A stretch of DNA of 64,000 nucleotides from Actinomadura sp. WMMA1423 (GCF_006547145.1 NZ_CP041244.1:744001-808000), one strand, 5' to 3'. Positions 14,875 through 25,435 are shown, counted from the first letter of the stretch. The notes: generated from the sequence alone by a model not told the origin. A program made the numbers and translations.

Positions 14875-16344
14875 TCATTCGGCGGCGTGCCGGTCGAGGA
14901 ACTCGTAGACGTCCGCCTCGTCGACGCCGGGGAACGCCCCCGGCGGCAGGACCGACAGGACGTGCGAGTGCGCCCGCGCCGACGGCCACGCCATCCCCTC
15001 CCACCGGTCGGACAGGGCCTTCGGGGGCCGCTGGCAGCAGTCGCCGTCCGGGCAGGCCGACCTGACCCGCCGGGTCGTCTCCCGCCCGCGGAACCAGCGG
15101 GAGTCCTCGAAGCGGACGCCCAGCGTGATGGCGAAGTCGCGCTCGTGGCTGGGGTCGATGTGCGACAGGCACCAGTACGTCCCGTTCGGGGTGTCGGTGT
15201 ACTGGTAGTAGACGGAGTAGCGGTCGGCGGCGCCGAACACGTGCCGCCCGGCCCACTCCCGGCACATCCGCTGGCCCTCGATCGCGCCGTCCTCGTCCTG
15301 CGGGAAGGCCAGGCCGTCGTTCGCGTACGCCTTGTAGATCGTGCCGTTCTCGTCGTTCTTGGTGAAGTGCAGCTGCAGGTCGAGGTGGTGTGTGGCGACG
15401 TTGGTGAAGCGGTGGGCGGCCATCTCGTAGGAGACGGAGAACACGTCCGCCAGGTCCTCCACCGACAGCTCCCGGGCGGCCTTGGCCTCCTGCAGGAACG
15501 GGACGACGGTGCGCTCGGGCATGAGGATCGCGGCGCCGAAGTAGTTGGCCTCGACGCGCTGGCGCAGGAAGTCGGCGAAGTCGCGCGGCTGGTCGTGGTC
15601 GAGCGCGATGTGCCCGAGGGTCTGGAGCAGGATCGTGCGCGGGGTGTGCATGCCGAGCTGCTCGCGCTCCAGGTAGATCCGCCGGTTGCGCAGGTCGGTG
15701 ACCGAGCGGACCGAGCGCGGCAGGTCCTGGACGTACTGGAGGCTGAAGCCGAAGTGCCCGACCAGCGTCATGAGCAGGCCCTGCGACACCGCGCCGCGCC
15801 GGTACCCGACCGAGTCGAGCGTCTGGGAGGCGACGCGCTCGATGTCGGCGAAGTGGTTGCCGCGCTCGTGCATCTGGCGCCGCAGCTCGGCGTTGGCCTT
15901 GCGCGCCTCCTCGGGGCTCGCGGTGGGCTTGGTGCGGCTGCGTTTGAGCTCCCCGTACAGGGCGAGGATGTGCTCGATGACCTCGTTCGGCATCCGCTTT
16001 CCGACCTTGAGGTGCGACAGGCCGAGGGTCCGGTACAGCGGGTCGCGCTGGGCCTCCTCCAGCTGGATCTCCAGCTGGGCGCGCCGGCTCGGGGGCTGGC
16101 GGCGCAGCAGCTCCTCCACCGGGCATTCCAGCGCGGCGGCGAGGGCCTGCAGCAGCGAGAGCTTGGGCTCGCGCCGCCCGTTCTCCAGCAGTGACAGCTG
16201 GGACGGGGCGCGGCCGACGCGCTCGCCGAGCTCCGACAGCGTCAGGCCGCGGGCGCGCCGCAGATGGCGGAGCCGCTGCCCGAACGTGACGAGATCCACG
16301 TCACTCGTCAAGTTGAAGGGTTCTTCTGCCTGCAAGGTCGTCAC
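14875..16344 (-). CDS. ramB: RamB/ScfR-family regulator of the glyoxylate shunt
   Basis: About 489 residues with an N-terminal XRE helix-turn-helix (RLRHLRRARGLTLSELGERV, then SQLSLLENGRREPKLS), a central IrrE-like metallopeptidase-fold domain lacking a clear HExxH (near LQTLGHIALDHDQPRDFADF) and a C-terminal Cys-containing DUF2083 domain (RSACPDGDCCQRPPKALSDR). RamB represses or activates acetate and glyoxylate genes in related bacteria; here it is divergent from aceA. The GTG at 16344 is chosen because a TATGAT box lies six bases upstream, predicting a leaderless mRNA; an in-frame ATG at 16395 is the alternative. Confidence 0.85.
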   Translation of the reverse strand: MTTLQAEEPFNLTSDVDLVTFGQRLRHLRRARGLTLSELGERVGRAPSQLSLLENGRREPKLSLLQALAAALECPVEELLRRQPPSRRAQLEIQLEEAQRDPLYRTLGLSHLKVGKRMPNEVIEHILALYGELKRSRTKPTASPEEARKANAELRRQMHERGNHFADIERVASQTLDSVGYRRGAVSQGLLMTLVGHFGFSLQYVQDLPRSVRSVTDLRNRRIYLEREQLGMHTPRTILLQTLGHIALDHDQPRDFADFLRQRVEANYFGAAILMPERTVVPFLQEAKAARELSVEDLADVFSVSYEMAAHRFTNVATHHLDLQLHFTKNDENGTIYKAYANDGLAFPQDEDGAIEGQRMCREWAGRHVFGAADRYSVYYQYTDTPNGTYWCLSHIDPSHERDFAITLGVRFEDSRWFRGRETTRRVRSACPDGDCCQRPPKALSDRWEGMAWPSARAHSHVLSVLPPGAFPGVDEADVYEFLDRHAAE

Positions 16345-16350
16345 CGCTTC

Positions 16351-16370
16351 ATCATAGCGGAAATTTCGCA
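16351..16370 (-). promoter_or_regulatory. ramB promoter -10 box with overlapping GAAATTTC palindrome
   Basis: On the minus strand TATGAT (16351-16356) stands six bases before the chosen GTG of ramB. Immediately upstream is the AT-rich near-palindrome CGGAAATTTCG (16358-16368), rare in this GC-rich sequence and centred between ramB and aceA. It is a likely operator, perhaps for RamB itself. The match to published RamB sites is not close, so the binder is an inference. Confidence 0.45.
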
Positions 16371-16458
16371 CTTCTTCTGTTACTCGCCAGTTCATAACGG
16401 GGTTGCACCGAGGGCATAGTCGTGAACGAGCACCCAGGGGACGACACGGAAGGGCAAG

Positions 16459-17745
<1,287 letters not shown>

Positions 17746-17800
17746 CCCTCGCCGGCCGGCGCCGCCGGCCCCGCTCTCCGGCCTGATCCCCAGGACCCCG

Positions 17801-17834
17801 AAGGCCCCCGCGTCCCTACACCCGCGGGGGCCTT
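17801..17834 (+). terminator. hairpin downstream of aceA
   Basis: AAGGCCCCCGCG (17801-17812) pairs perfectly with CGCGGGGGCCTT (17823-17834), a 12-base stem with a 10-base loop, about 55 bases after the aceA stop. The remaining gap up to the M1 peptidase start (17835-17979) holds no other clear feature apart from the ribosome site. Confidence 0.75.
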
Positions 17835-17979
17835 ACGGCGTCCCGGCACGCCCGCGCGCCCCTCCCGCCCCATCCGGCCCCCCTTACGTTCCGGCCACAT
17901 TCGGCTATGGAACTCGACAAACGCGCCACGGGGGCGCATTGTGGCCCCGCCAGTCGATCTCTCCGAGAGAGGACCCCTG

Positions 17980-19497
17980 ATGGCGCGTCACCCCCGGTTC
18001 ATCCGGTCCCGGGCGATCCCCGGCCGGATGCTGCCGCTCGCCGTCGCCGCGGTGAGCGTCGTCGCGCTCGCGCCCGCCGCATCCGCGGGCGGGCCCGGCC
18101 ACCACGGGCGCTACACCCCCGGCGCCTCCGGTGTAGGCGACCCCTACTTCCCGCTGGAGGGCAACGGCGGCTACGACGTCCGGCACTACTCGCTGGACCT
18201 CGGTTACGATCCCGACTTCGACCAGCTCGACGGCACCGTGACCGTCACCGCGCGCGCCACCCAGAACCTGTCGCGGTTCGACCTCGACCTGTCCGGTATG
18301 GACGTCGACAAGGTCTGGGTCGACCACCGCCGGGCCCGCTACGAGCGGCGCGGCCAGGAGCTGGTCATCACGCCGCCCCAGGGCCTGCGGAAGGGGCGGA
18401 CCTTCACCGCCGTCATCAGGTACGGCGGAGTGCCGCAGACCATCGTCGGCTCGCCGATCGTGTTCGGCTCCCCATACGGCTTCCTGCACACCCCCGACGG
18501 CGCGTTCGTCGGCGGCGAGCCGAACGGCGCCAGCACCTGGTTCCCCGTCAACGACCACCCGAGCGACAAGGCCACCTACGACTACACCATCACGGTGCCG
18601 CAGGGCCTCACCGCCGTCGCCAACGGGCGCCCGGCGGGCCACCGCTCCACCGTCGCCGCTTTCAGCCGGCGCGCGGCCAAGAGCCGCGCCGAGGTCTTCA
18701 AGTGGCGCGAGGACAGCCCCATGGCGAGCTACCTCACCACGATCGACATCGGCAAGTGGAACGTGAAGCAGGGCCGCACGCCGGGCGGCGTCCCCAACTA
18801 CACGGCCGTCGACCCAGAACTGCTCGCCGCGCAGCCCGACGCGGTGAACTTCTTCTACGGCACCACCAGCGAGGTCACCGACCTCTGGTCGAAGACGTTC
18901 GGGAAGTACGCGTTCGGCAGCACCGGCGCGATCGCCGACGACGCCCGGTTCAACGGCCAGCCGCTCGGGTTCTCCCTGGAGACGCAGAGCAAGCCGGTCT
19001 ACTCGGCGGTGCGCGACACCGGCACCATCGCGCACGAGCTCGCGCACCAGTGGTTCGGCGACGCGGTCTCCCCCGCCCGGTGGCGGGACGTCTGGCTGAA
19101 CGAGAGCTTCGCCACCTGGTCCGCGTGGTACTACACCGAGGTGCACGGCGGCCGCTCCGTGCACGACGCGGCCCGCGCCACCTACGCCGCCCGCCCCTTC
19201 CCCGACCGCGCGGGCCGGCCGTACTGGTCGGTGCTCACCGCCGACCCGCAGCGCGACACCATGTTCAACGACCGCGTCTACAGCGGCGGCGGCATGATGC
19301 TGCAGTTCCTCCGCGAGAAGATCGGCGACGAGAGGTTCTTCACCCTGCTCCGGACCTGGTACGCGCAGCACAAGTACGGCAACGCCAGGACCGAGCAGTT
19401 CACGGCGCTGGCCCAGCGGGTCGCCGGCCAGGACCTGAGCGGCTTCTTCAAGGACTGGCTCTACTCCCCCGTCAAGCCCGACATCCCGCAGGGCTGA
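17980..19497 (+). CDS. secreted M1-family zinc metallopeptidase
   Basis: A 505-residue aminopeptidase-fold enzyme. An N-terminal signal peptide is clear (MARHPRFIRSRAIPGRMLPL, then AVAAVSVVALAPAASA). The beta-rich M1 N-domain (about 50-210) is followed by the zinc site HELAHQWFGD with the third ligand in WLNESFATW, 18 residues on. The usual GAMEN exopeptidase loop is replaced by a different sequence, as in many secreted actinobacterial M1 members. It lacks the C-terminal HEAT-like domain of full-length M1 enzymes. GAGAGAGGA precedes the ATG at 17980. Flanked by terminators, so probably monocistronic. Confidence 0.9.
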   Translation: MARHPRFIRSRAIPGRMLPLAVAAVSVVALAPAASAGGPGHHGRYTPGASGVGDPYFPLEGNGGYDVRHYSLDLGYDPDFDQLDGTVTVTARATQNLSRFDLDLSGMDVDKVWVDHRRARYERRGQELVITPPQGLRKGRTFTAVIRYGGVPQTIVGSPIVFGSPYGFLHTPDGAFVGGEPNGASTWFPVNDHPSDKATYDYTITVPQGLTAVANGRPAGHRSTVAAFSRRAAKSRAEVFKWREDSPMASYLTTIDIGKWNVKQGRTPGGVPNYTAVDPELLAAQPDAVNFFYGTTSEVTDLWSKTFGKYAFGSTGAIADDARFNGQPLGFSLETQSKPVYSAVRDTGTIAHELAHQWFGDAVSPARWRDVWLNESFATWSAWYYTEVHGGRSVHDAARATYAARPFPDRAGRPYWSVLTADPQRDTMFNDRVYSGGGMMLQFLREKIGDERFFTLLRTWYAQHKYGNARTEQFTALAQRVAGQDLSGFFKDWLYSPVKPDIPQG

Positions 19498-19515
19498 CCC
19501 CCCTCCCGCCCCTGG

Positions 19516-19550
19516 ACCGGGCCTCCGGCGAGACGCGCCGGGGGCCCGGT
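19516..19550 (+). terminator. hairpin downstream of the M1 peptidase
   Basis: ACCGGGCCTCCGGCG (19516-19530) pairs with CGCCGGGGGCCCGGT (19536-19550), a 15-base stem with one wobble pair and a 5-base loop, then TCTGTG. It starts 19 bases after the stop codon. Confidence 0.75.
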
Positions 19551-19603
19551 TCTGTGCGAAAGTACGTGGTCGGAACCGGGCCCCCTGTCTAGGCTTCCGG
19601 CAA

Positions 19604-20392
19604 GTGGGGGTTCTTCCGTGGGTCTGGTGGTACGGGTTCCGCCGCCACACCGCCTATCCGCTCGGATCCCTGACCGAGTCGCTCACCAACACGATGTTCG
19701 GCTTCATGCGCGCCTACGTCCTGCTGGCGCTGTGGGAGGTCCGGCCGTCCCTCGGCGGGTACGCGGCCGCCGATGCCGTGACGTTCTGCTTCGTCACCCA
19801 GGCCCTGATCGGGCCGGTGCAGGTCTTCGGCGGGATGGAGCTGACCGAGCGCATCCGCAACGGGGACGTCGCGATCGACCTGCACCGGCCGGCCGGGCTG
19901 CAGGGCTGGTGGCTGGCCCACGACCTCGGGCGCGCGGCGAGCTCGCTGGTGCTGCGCTCGGGCCCGCCGCTGCTGGCCGGGGCCCTGGCGTTCCCGTTCC
20001 GGTGGCCGGCCCCGGCGAACCTGGCGGCGTTCGCGGCGGCGCTGGTGCTCGCGACGGTGGTGAGCTTCGGGCTGCGCTACCTGGTGGCGATGGGGATGTT
20101 CTGGCTGCACGACGACCGCGGCCTGAGCGCCGTCACGCTCGTCATGTCGCTGTTCTTCTCCGGGATGATCCTGCCGCTCGTCGTCTTCCCAGGGCGGCTC
20201 GGCGAGGTCGCCGAGATGCTGCCGTGGGCGGCGCAGATCCAGGTGCCGGCCGACGTGTTCCTCGGCCGGCACGAGGGCGCCGGGCTGGCCGGCGCGCTGG
20301 CGTTCCAGGCGGGGTGGGCGGCACTGCTGCTCGGGGCGGGCGCGCTGGTCACGCGGGCGGCCCGGCGGAGGCTGGTGGTGCACGGTGGCTGA
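19604..20392 (+). CDS. ABC-2 type exporter permease, first subunit
   Basis: A 262-residue membrane protein with six hydrophobic segments, matching the ABC-2 family (ABC2_membrane_6-like) that pairs as heterodimer with the next gene. Signature stretch GGMELTERIRNGDVAIDLHR fits the cytoplasmic coupling region (compare TTERLGAHVREGTLDAMLVR in the partner). The GTG start has no strong ribosome site, and an earlier start cannot be excluded because the frame is only briefly open upstream. The last 8 bases overlap the next gene. Substrate unknown; no biosynthetic genes lie nearby. Confidence 0.85.
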   Translation: MGVLPWVWWYGFRRHTAYPLGSLTESLTNTMFGFMRAYVLLALWEVRPSLGGYAAADAVTFCFVTQALIGPVQVFGGMELTERIRNGDVAIDLHRPAGLQGWWLAHDLGRAASSLVLRSGPPLLAGALAFPFRWPAPANLAAFAAALVLATVVSFGLRYLVAMGMFWLHDDRGLSAVTLVMSLFFSGMILPLVVFPGRLGEVAEMLPWAAQIQVPADVFLGRHEGAGLAGALAFQAGWAALLLGAGALVTRAARRRLVVHGG

Positions 20393-21200
20393 TCCGGCGG
20401 CCGGCGCGCTGCGCGCGTACGGGCTGCTCGCCTGGACGTGGATCCGGGCGGCGGCGCAGTACCCCGTCTCGATGGTGCTCCTCGGCCTGGCCACGGCGGT
20501 CGTCTCCGTGCTGGACGCCGCCGCGATCATGGTGCTGTTCTCCCGGGCGCCGCGCATCGCCGGGTTCGGCGTGCACGAGGTCCTGTTCCTGTACGGCACG
20601 TCGGCCCTGTCCTTCGCGCTCTCCGACATCGTCCTCGGGACGACCGAGCGGCTCGGGGCCCACGTGCGCGAGGGGACGCTGGACGCGATGCTGGTGCGCC
20701 CGGTGAGCCCGCTGGTCCAGATCGCGACGGAGGGGTTCACGCCCCGGCGGCTCGGCAAGCTCGTCCCGGCGGTGCTGGTGCTCGGGTACGCGCTCGGCCG
20801 GCTGGACGTCGCCTGGACGCCGGGCCGGCTCGCGATGGTCCCGGTCATGGTGCTGTCCGGAGCGGCGATCTTCGGCGGGCTGTGGGTGCTGACGGGCGCG
20901 GTGCAGTTCGTGCTCGTCGACAGCCACGGGGCGAGCAAGTCGCTCACCTACGGCGGCGCGTTCCTCACCCAGTACCCGATGACGATGTTCGCCCGCGACC
21001 TGGTCCGCGGGGTGACGTTCGCCGTGCCGCTGGCGTTCGTCAACTGGCAGCCCGCGCTGTACGTCCTGGACCGGCCCGACCCGCTCGGGCTGCCGGGCGC
21101 GGCGCGGTTCGCCTCCCCGGCGGTCGCCGCCGTGCTGTGCGGGGCGGCGGCCGCGGCGTGGCGGGCGGGCCTGCGGCACTACCGATCGACAGGGAGCTGA
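20385..21200 (+). CDS. ABC-2 type exporter permease, second subunit
   Basis: A 271-residue membrane protein with about six membrane segments and the same coupling-region pattern as the first permease (ERLGAHVREGTLDAMLVRPV). GTG start inside the end of the first permease gene; its TGA overlaps the ATG of the ATPase (TGATG). This gene order permease-permease-ATPase is typical of ABC-2 exporters in actinobacteria. Substrate cannot be inferred. Confidence 0.85.
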   Translation: MADPAAGALRAYGLLAWTWIRAAAQYPVSMVLLGLATAVVSVLDAAAIMVLFSRAPRIAGFGVHEVLFLYGTSALSFALSDIVLGTTERLGAHVREGTLDAMLVRPVSPLVQIATEGFTPRRLGKLVPAVLVLGYALGRLDVAWTPGRLAMVPVMVLSGAAIFGGLWVLTGAVQFVLVDSHGASKSLTYGGAFLTQYPMTMFARDLVRGVTFAVPLAFVNWQPALYVLDRPDPLGLPGAARFASPAVAAVLCGAAAAAWRAGLRHYRSTGS

Positions 21201-22192
21201 TGGCGGTGCCGATGATCGAGGCCGAGGACGTGGTCAAGTCCTTCACCGTGCGGGCGCGCTCGGGCGCCCTGCGGCGGACGCGGCGGCGGCTGCACGCCGT
21301 GGACGGGGTGTCCTTCACGGTGGAGCGGGGCGAGTTCGTCGGCTACCTCGGCCCGAACGGGGCGGGCAAGTCGACGACGATCAAGATGCTCACCGGGATC
21401 CTCACCGCGTCCTCGGGCACCCTGCGGGTGTGCGGGCTGGACCCGTCGCGGCGCCGGACGACGCTCGCGCGCCGCATCGGGGTGGTGTTCGGGCAGCGGA
21501 CCACGCTGTGGTGGGACCTCCCGCTGCGCTCCAGCCTGGCGCTCGTCCGGCGGCTCTACCGGGTCGAGGCCGCCGCGCACCGCGCCCGGCTCGCGGAGCT
21601 GACCGCGCTGCTGGAGCTGGAGCCGTTCCTGGACACCCCCGTCCGGCAGCTCAGCCTCGGCCAGCGGATGCGGGGCGACCTCGCCGCCGCGCTGCTGCAC
21701 GACCCCGAGCTGCTCGTGCTGGACGAGCCGACGATCGGCCTGGACGTGGTGAGCAAGGCGACCGTCCGCGACTTCCTGGAACGCGTCAACACCGAGCGCG
21801 GCACCACGATCCTGCTGACCACGCACGACCTCGGCGACATCGAGCGGCTCTGCCGCCGCGTCATGATCATCGACCACGGCCGGCTCGCCTACGACGGCGG
21901 GCTGGACGAGCTGCGCCGCACCGTGGCCACCGACCGGCTGCTGGTCGTGGAGCTGGCCCGGCCGGCCCCGCCGATCAGGCTGGACGGGATCGAGGCCGAG
22001 CGGGTGGAGGGCCCGCGGCAGTGGCTGCGGCTCCCGGGCGCGGCGAACGCGGCGGCCGTGGTCGCCGCGCTGGCCCGCGACCACGAGGTCCGCGACATCT
22101 CGTTGCGGGAGGCGGGCATCGAGGAGGTCCTCGCAGGCCTCTACCGGGGCGACCACGCGTACTGGTGCTCGGGCCGGCCCGTGGCGCCGTAG
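21200..22192 (+). CDS. ABC exporter ATP-binding protein
   Basis: A 330-residue ATPase with Walker A GPNGAGKST (about 49-57), Q-loop VVFGQRTTLWWDL, a signature LSLGQRMRGDLAAALL (slightly different from LSGGQ, as in DrrA/YadG-like exporters), Walker B LLVLDEPTIGLD and the H-loop LLTTHDLGD. About 90 residues follow the ATPase core. It drives the two permeases before it. Its last 52 bases overlap the convergent response regulator gene on the other strand, an unusual depth of overlap. Confidence 0.92.
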   Translation: MAVPMIEAEDVVKSFTVRARSGALRRTRRRLHAVDGVSFTVERGEFVGYLGPNGAGKSTTIKMLTGILTASSGTLRVCGLDPSRRRTTLARRIGVVFGQRTTLWWDLPLRSSLALVRRLYRVEAAAHRARLAELTALLELEPFLDTPVRQLSLGQRMRGDLAAALLHDPELLVLDEPTIGLDVVSKATVRDFLERVNTERGTTILLTTHDLGDIERLCRRVMIIDHGRLAYDGGLDELRRTVATDRLLVVELARPAPPIRLDGIEAERVEGPRQWLRLPGAANAAAVVAALARDHEVRDISLREAGIEEVLAGLYRGDHAYWCSGRPVAP

Positions 22193-22806
22193 CGGAGGGT
22201 CACCACGACCCGCCCGGCCTCGGCGAGGGCCGCGAGGTAGCGCTGCGCGGTGGCGCGGGAGATGCCGACCTCGTCGGCGATCTCGGCCGCCGAGCGCGGC
22301 GCGTCCGCCCGCGCCAGCGCGTCGCTGACCAGCCGCGTCGTCACCGGCGACTGGCCCTTGGGCGCGGGCGTGCGGGCGTGCAGCGGCGCGTACAGGGCGC
22401 GCACCGCGTCGTCGAGGGCCGCCTGGGAGAGCTCGTTCCCGCCGGACAGCGCCTGCCGGTACCGGGCGTAGGCGGTGAGCCGCTCGTTGAGCGCGGCGGC
22501 GGTGAACGGCTTGACCAGGTAGTGCAGGGCGCCGCGCCGGAACGCCTCCCGCACGGCGCGCGGGTCGGCGGCGGCCGTCGCCATGATGACGTCGGCGTCC
22601 AGATCGGGCAGCAGGGTGAGGCCCGAGGCGTCCGGCAGGTAGACGTCCAGCAGGACGAGGTCGGGCCGCAGCTCGGCGGCCATGGACCTGGCCTGGGCGG
22701 CGGTGTGGGCGAGCCCCGCGACCGCGAAGCCCCGCAGCGCCGCCACGAATCCGGCATGGACCTGCGCGACGCGGAAGTCGTCGTCCACCACGAGCACGTC
22801 GATCAC
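22141..22806 (-). CDS. CitB/DcuR-family response regulator
   Basis: A 221-residue regulator with a receiver domain (DVLVVDDDFRVAQVH start, phospho-Asp in LVLLDVYLP, Lys in HYLVKPFTAAAL) and a C-terminal helix-turn-helix (RSAAEIADEVGISRATAQRY). This layout defines the CitB class, which usually controls uptake or use of organic acids. GTG start overlaps the kinase stop (GTGA). The 3' end overlaps the ABC exporter ATPase gene by 52 bases. Confidence 0.9.
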   Translation of the reverse strand: MIDVLVVDDDFRVAQVHAGFVAALRGFAVAGLAHTAAQARSMAAELRPDLVLLDVYLPDASGLTLLPDLDADVIMATAAADPRAVREAFRRGALHYLVKPFTAAALNERLTAYARYRQALSGGNELSQAALDDAVRALYAPLHARTPAPKGQSPVTTRLVSDALARADAPRSAAEIADEVGISRATAQRYLAALAEAGRVVVTLRYGATGRPEHQYAWSPR

Positions 22807-24431
22807 CGCACCGCCTCCGCGCCCAGCACCCCGGGGAGCCGCGCGACCGCCACGGCTCCGCCGCCGTCCGGACCGCCCGCCCCGGCGTCCACGAACGCCA
22901 CGTCGCCGCCACGGGCGCGGGCGGTGCGGCGCGCGAGGCCGAGGCCGAGTCCGCGCGAGCGGCCCGCGGCGATGTCGCGGGTGGAGACGCCGTCGTCGAA
23001 CACGGCGTCGCGGAGCCCGTCCGGCAGGCCGTCGCCGGAGTCGGCGACGGTGACGTGCAGGTCGCGGCCGTCGCCGAGCAGCTCCACCTCGACGCGGGCG
23101 GGCCGCCGCCGCCCGAGCCGCGCGGCCTCGACGGCGTTGTCGACGAGGTTCCCGACGACGGTGGTCACGTCCAGGGGGTCGGCGACGCGGCCCGGCACGT
23201 AGCTGCCGGCGCCGATGTCGAGCCGGACGCCCTTCTCCGCGGCGACGGCGGACTTGGCCGACAGGAAGGCGCGCAGGTACGGGTCCGACAGGGGGTCGGG
23301 CAGGTTGTCGGGCGCCGGGGCGCGACGTGCGGCGTCCTCCATCAGGGTGCCGACGTAGTCGGCCGCCTCCTCGCTGTGGCCCAGCTGGAGCAGGCCGGAC
23401 AGGGTGTGCAGCCGGTTGGCGTACTCGTGGCGCTGCGCGCGGAGCGCGTCGAACAGGGTGCTGACCGAGTCCAGTTCGCGCGCGAGGGTCTCCAGGTCGG
23501 TGCGGTCGCGCAGGGTGATGACGGCGCCGAGGTCGCGGCGGTGCCTGCGGACCTCCCGCCGGTTGACGACGAGGACGCGCTCCCCGGCGGTGACGAACAG
23601 GTTCACGGCGTCGCGCCGCCCCGTCAGGACGTCCCGCAGCGTCCCCTCTGGGGCGAGGCCCCCGGCGGGCGCGCCGCGCTCCGGCGCGACGCCGAGCAGG
23701 CGGGACGCCTCGTCGTTGCAGACGGCGATCCGGCCCGCGGTGTCGACGGCCACGACGCCCTCGCCGACGCCGTGCAGCACCGCCTCCCGCTCGTGGACCA
23801 GCTCCACCAGCTCGTACGGTTCGAGGCCGAGCGTCTGGCGCTTCAGCCTGCGGCCGATCGCGGCGGACGCGACGACGCCGAGCAGGACGGCCCCGGCGAC
23901 GAACAGCGTCATCTCGCGCAGCACGTGCCCGAGTTCGCGGTCGATGGCGCGGGCGTCGAACCCGACGCTGACCTCGCCGAGGATCCGCCCGTCCGGCCCG
24001 TACAGGGGCACCTTGCCGCGCGCGGACAGCCCGAGCGTGCCGCGCTCGACGCGGACGACCTCCCGCCCCGCCAGGGCGTCGGACGGGTCGGTGCTCACGT
24101 GCCGGCCGAGCTCCCGCCGGTTCGGGTGGGACAGGCGCAGGCCGCGGTTGTCGGTCACCACGACGAAGAGCGCCCCCGTGCGGACCCGGACGCGCTCGGC
24201 GCGGTCCTGGACGATCCCGCCGGGATCGCCCGCGGCGACCGCCGCCGCGATCTGCGGGTCGACGGCGAGGCTGCGGGCGACCGTGAGCGCCCGCTGGCCG
24301 TACTGGTCGCGCAGCCGGCCGTCGAGCATCCAGGCGACGAGCCCGTACCCGAGGACCGCCACCACGACGACCACGCCCACCTGCAGGATCAGCACCTGGC
24401 GGGCGAAGGTGATGCGGGGCCGGACGGACAT
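22803..24431 (-). CDS. CitA/DcuS-type sensor histidine kinase
   Basis: A 542-residue membrane kinase: membrane helix 1 at about residues 10-32, a roughly 130-residue extracellular Cache/PDC sensor domain (VARSLAVDPQIAAAVAAGDP), helix 2 (MTLFVAGAVLLGVVASAAIG), a PAS domain (AVLHGVGEGVVAVDTAGRIA), a Spo0B-type phosphorylation helix with HEYANRLHTLSGLLQLG, and an ATPase domain (VVGNLVDNAVEAA, DSGDGLP, SRGLGLGLARRT). CitA-type sensors bind small carboxylates outside the cell. ATG at 24431. Divergent from the ABC importer across 158 bases, so it may sense the importer's substrate (inference). Confidence 0.92.
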   Translation of the reverse strand: MSVRPRITFARQVLILQVGVVVVVAVLGYGLVAWMLDGRLRDQYGQRALTVARSLAVDPQIAAAVAAGDPGGIVQDRAERVRVRTGALFVVVTDNRGLRLSHPNRRELGRHVSTDPSDALAGREVVRVERGTLGLSARGKVPLYGPDGRILGEVSVGFDARAIDRELGHVLREMTLFVAGAVLLGVVASAAIGRRLKRQTLGLEPYELVELVHEREAVLHGVGEGVVAVDTAGRIAVCNDEASRLLGVAPERGAPAGGLAPEGTLRDVLTGRRDAVNLFVTAGERVLVVNRREVRRHRRDLGAVITLRDRTDLETLARELDSVSTLFDALRAQRHEYANRLHTLSGLLQLGHSEEAADYVGTLMEDAARRAPAPDNLPDPLSDPYLRAFLSAKSAVAAEKGVRLDIGAGSYVPGRVADPLDVTTVVGNLVDNAVEAARLGRRRPARVEVELLGDGRDLHVTVADSGDGLPDGLRDAVFDDGVSTRDIAAGRSRGLGLGLARRTARARGGDVAFVDAGAGGPDGGGAVAVARLPGVLGAEAVR

Positions 24432-24589
24432 GACGTGCACCGTAGACCATGGCGGCCCGGCCGCCCAGACCCCGCGTGAGCAGAACGCGCAGAAGCCCGG
24501 CTAACGCGCTCAACGTGGGGATTCGCGGCTTGCGAGCACATCGCGGGCAAGGGTTCCGGTGACCCGCGCCACATTCGTACGGTGCCGCC

Positions 24590-25435
24590 GTGTCCACATC
24601 AGCATCACCCCAGCCAGAGGGCTCCGAGCGATCCGCCGGGCCCGTGATCGAACTCGCCGGCGCCACCAAGCGCTTCCGGTCGGCGAACGGCGTCCACACC
24701 GCGGTCAGGGACCTGCACATGTCCGTGGGGCCCGGCGAGTTCGTCGCCGTGGTCGGCCCCACCGGCTGCGGCAAGTCCACCACCCTGTCCCTGGTCTCCG
24801 GACTGGAGCCGGCGTCCGAGGGCCGCGTCCTGGTCCACGGCCGGCCGGTGGACGGGATCCCCGACGGCGTCGGCTACATGTTCCAGAACGACGCCGTCCT
24901 GCCCTGGCGGTCCGTCCTGGACAACGTGGCGGCGGGCCCCCGCTACCGGGGCGCGTCCAAGCGCGAGGCCCGCGACCGCGCCCGGGACTGGGTCGCGCGG
25001 GTCGGCCTCGCCGGATTCGAGGGCTACTACCCCCACCAGCTGTCCGGCGGGATGCGCAAGCGCGTCGCGCTCGCGCAGACGCTCGTCAACGAGCCCGACG
25101 TGCTGCTCATGGACGAGCCCTTCTCCGCCCTGGACGTGCAGACCCGGGGCCTCATGCAGGACGAGCTCCTGCGCCTGTGGTCGGGCTCCGGCGCCGCCGT
25201 CGTCTTCGTCACCCACGACCTGGAGGAGGCGCTCGTGCTGTCCGACCGGGTCGTCGTCATGACCGCGGGGCCCGCGACGATCAAGGCCGTGTTCAAGGTG
25301 CCGCTGGAGCGGCCCCGCGACGCCGAGGAGGTCCGCCTCACCGGCGGGTTCCTCGAGATCTACCGCGAGGTGTGGGACTCGCTGCGCGAAGAGGTCCAGA
25401 TCACCCGCGAGAGAGGGGCCGGCCATGCCGCGTGA
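24590..25435 (+). CDS. ABC importer ATP-binding protein, nitrate/sulfonate/taurine type
   Basis: A 281-residue ATPase of the SsuB/TauB class: Walker A GPTGCGKST, Q-loop MFQNDAVLPWRSVLDNVA, signature LSGGMRKRVALAQTL, Walker B VLLMDEPFSALD and H-loop FVTHDLEEAL. The phrase FQNDALLPW is typical of this class. GTG start; the end overlaps the permease by 11 bases. First gene of a complete importer with its own permease and lipoprotein. Confidence 0.93.
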   Translation: MSTSASPQPEGSERSAGPVIELAGATKRFRSANGVHTAVRDLHMSVGPGEFVAVVGPTGCGKSTTLSLVSGLEPASEGRVLVHGRPVDGIPDGVGYMFQNDAVLPWRSVLDNVAAGPRYRGASKREARDRARDWVARVGLAGFEGYYPHQLSGGMRKRVALAQTLVNEPDVLLMDEPFSALDVQTRGLMQDELLRLWSGSGAAVVFVTHDLEEALVLSDRVVVMTAGPATIKAVFKVPLERPRDAEEVRLTGGFLEIYREVWDSLREEVQITRERGAGHAA

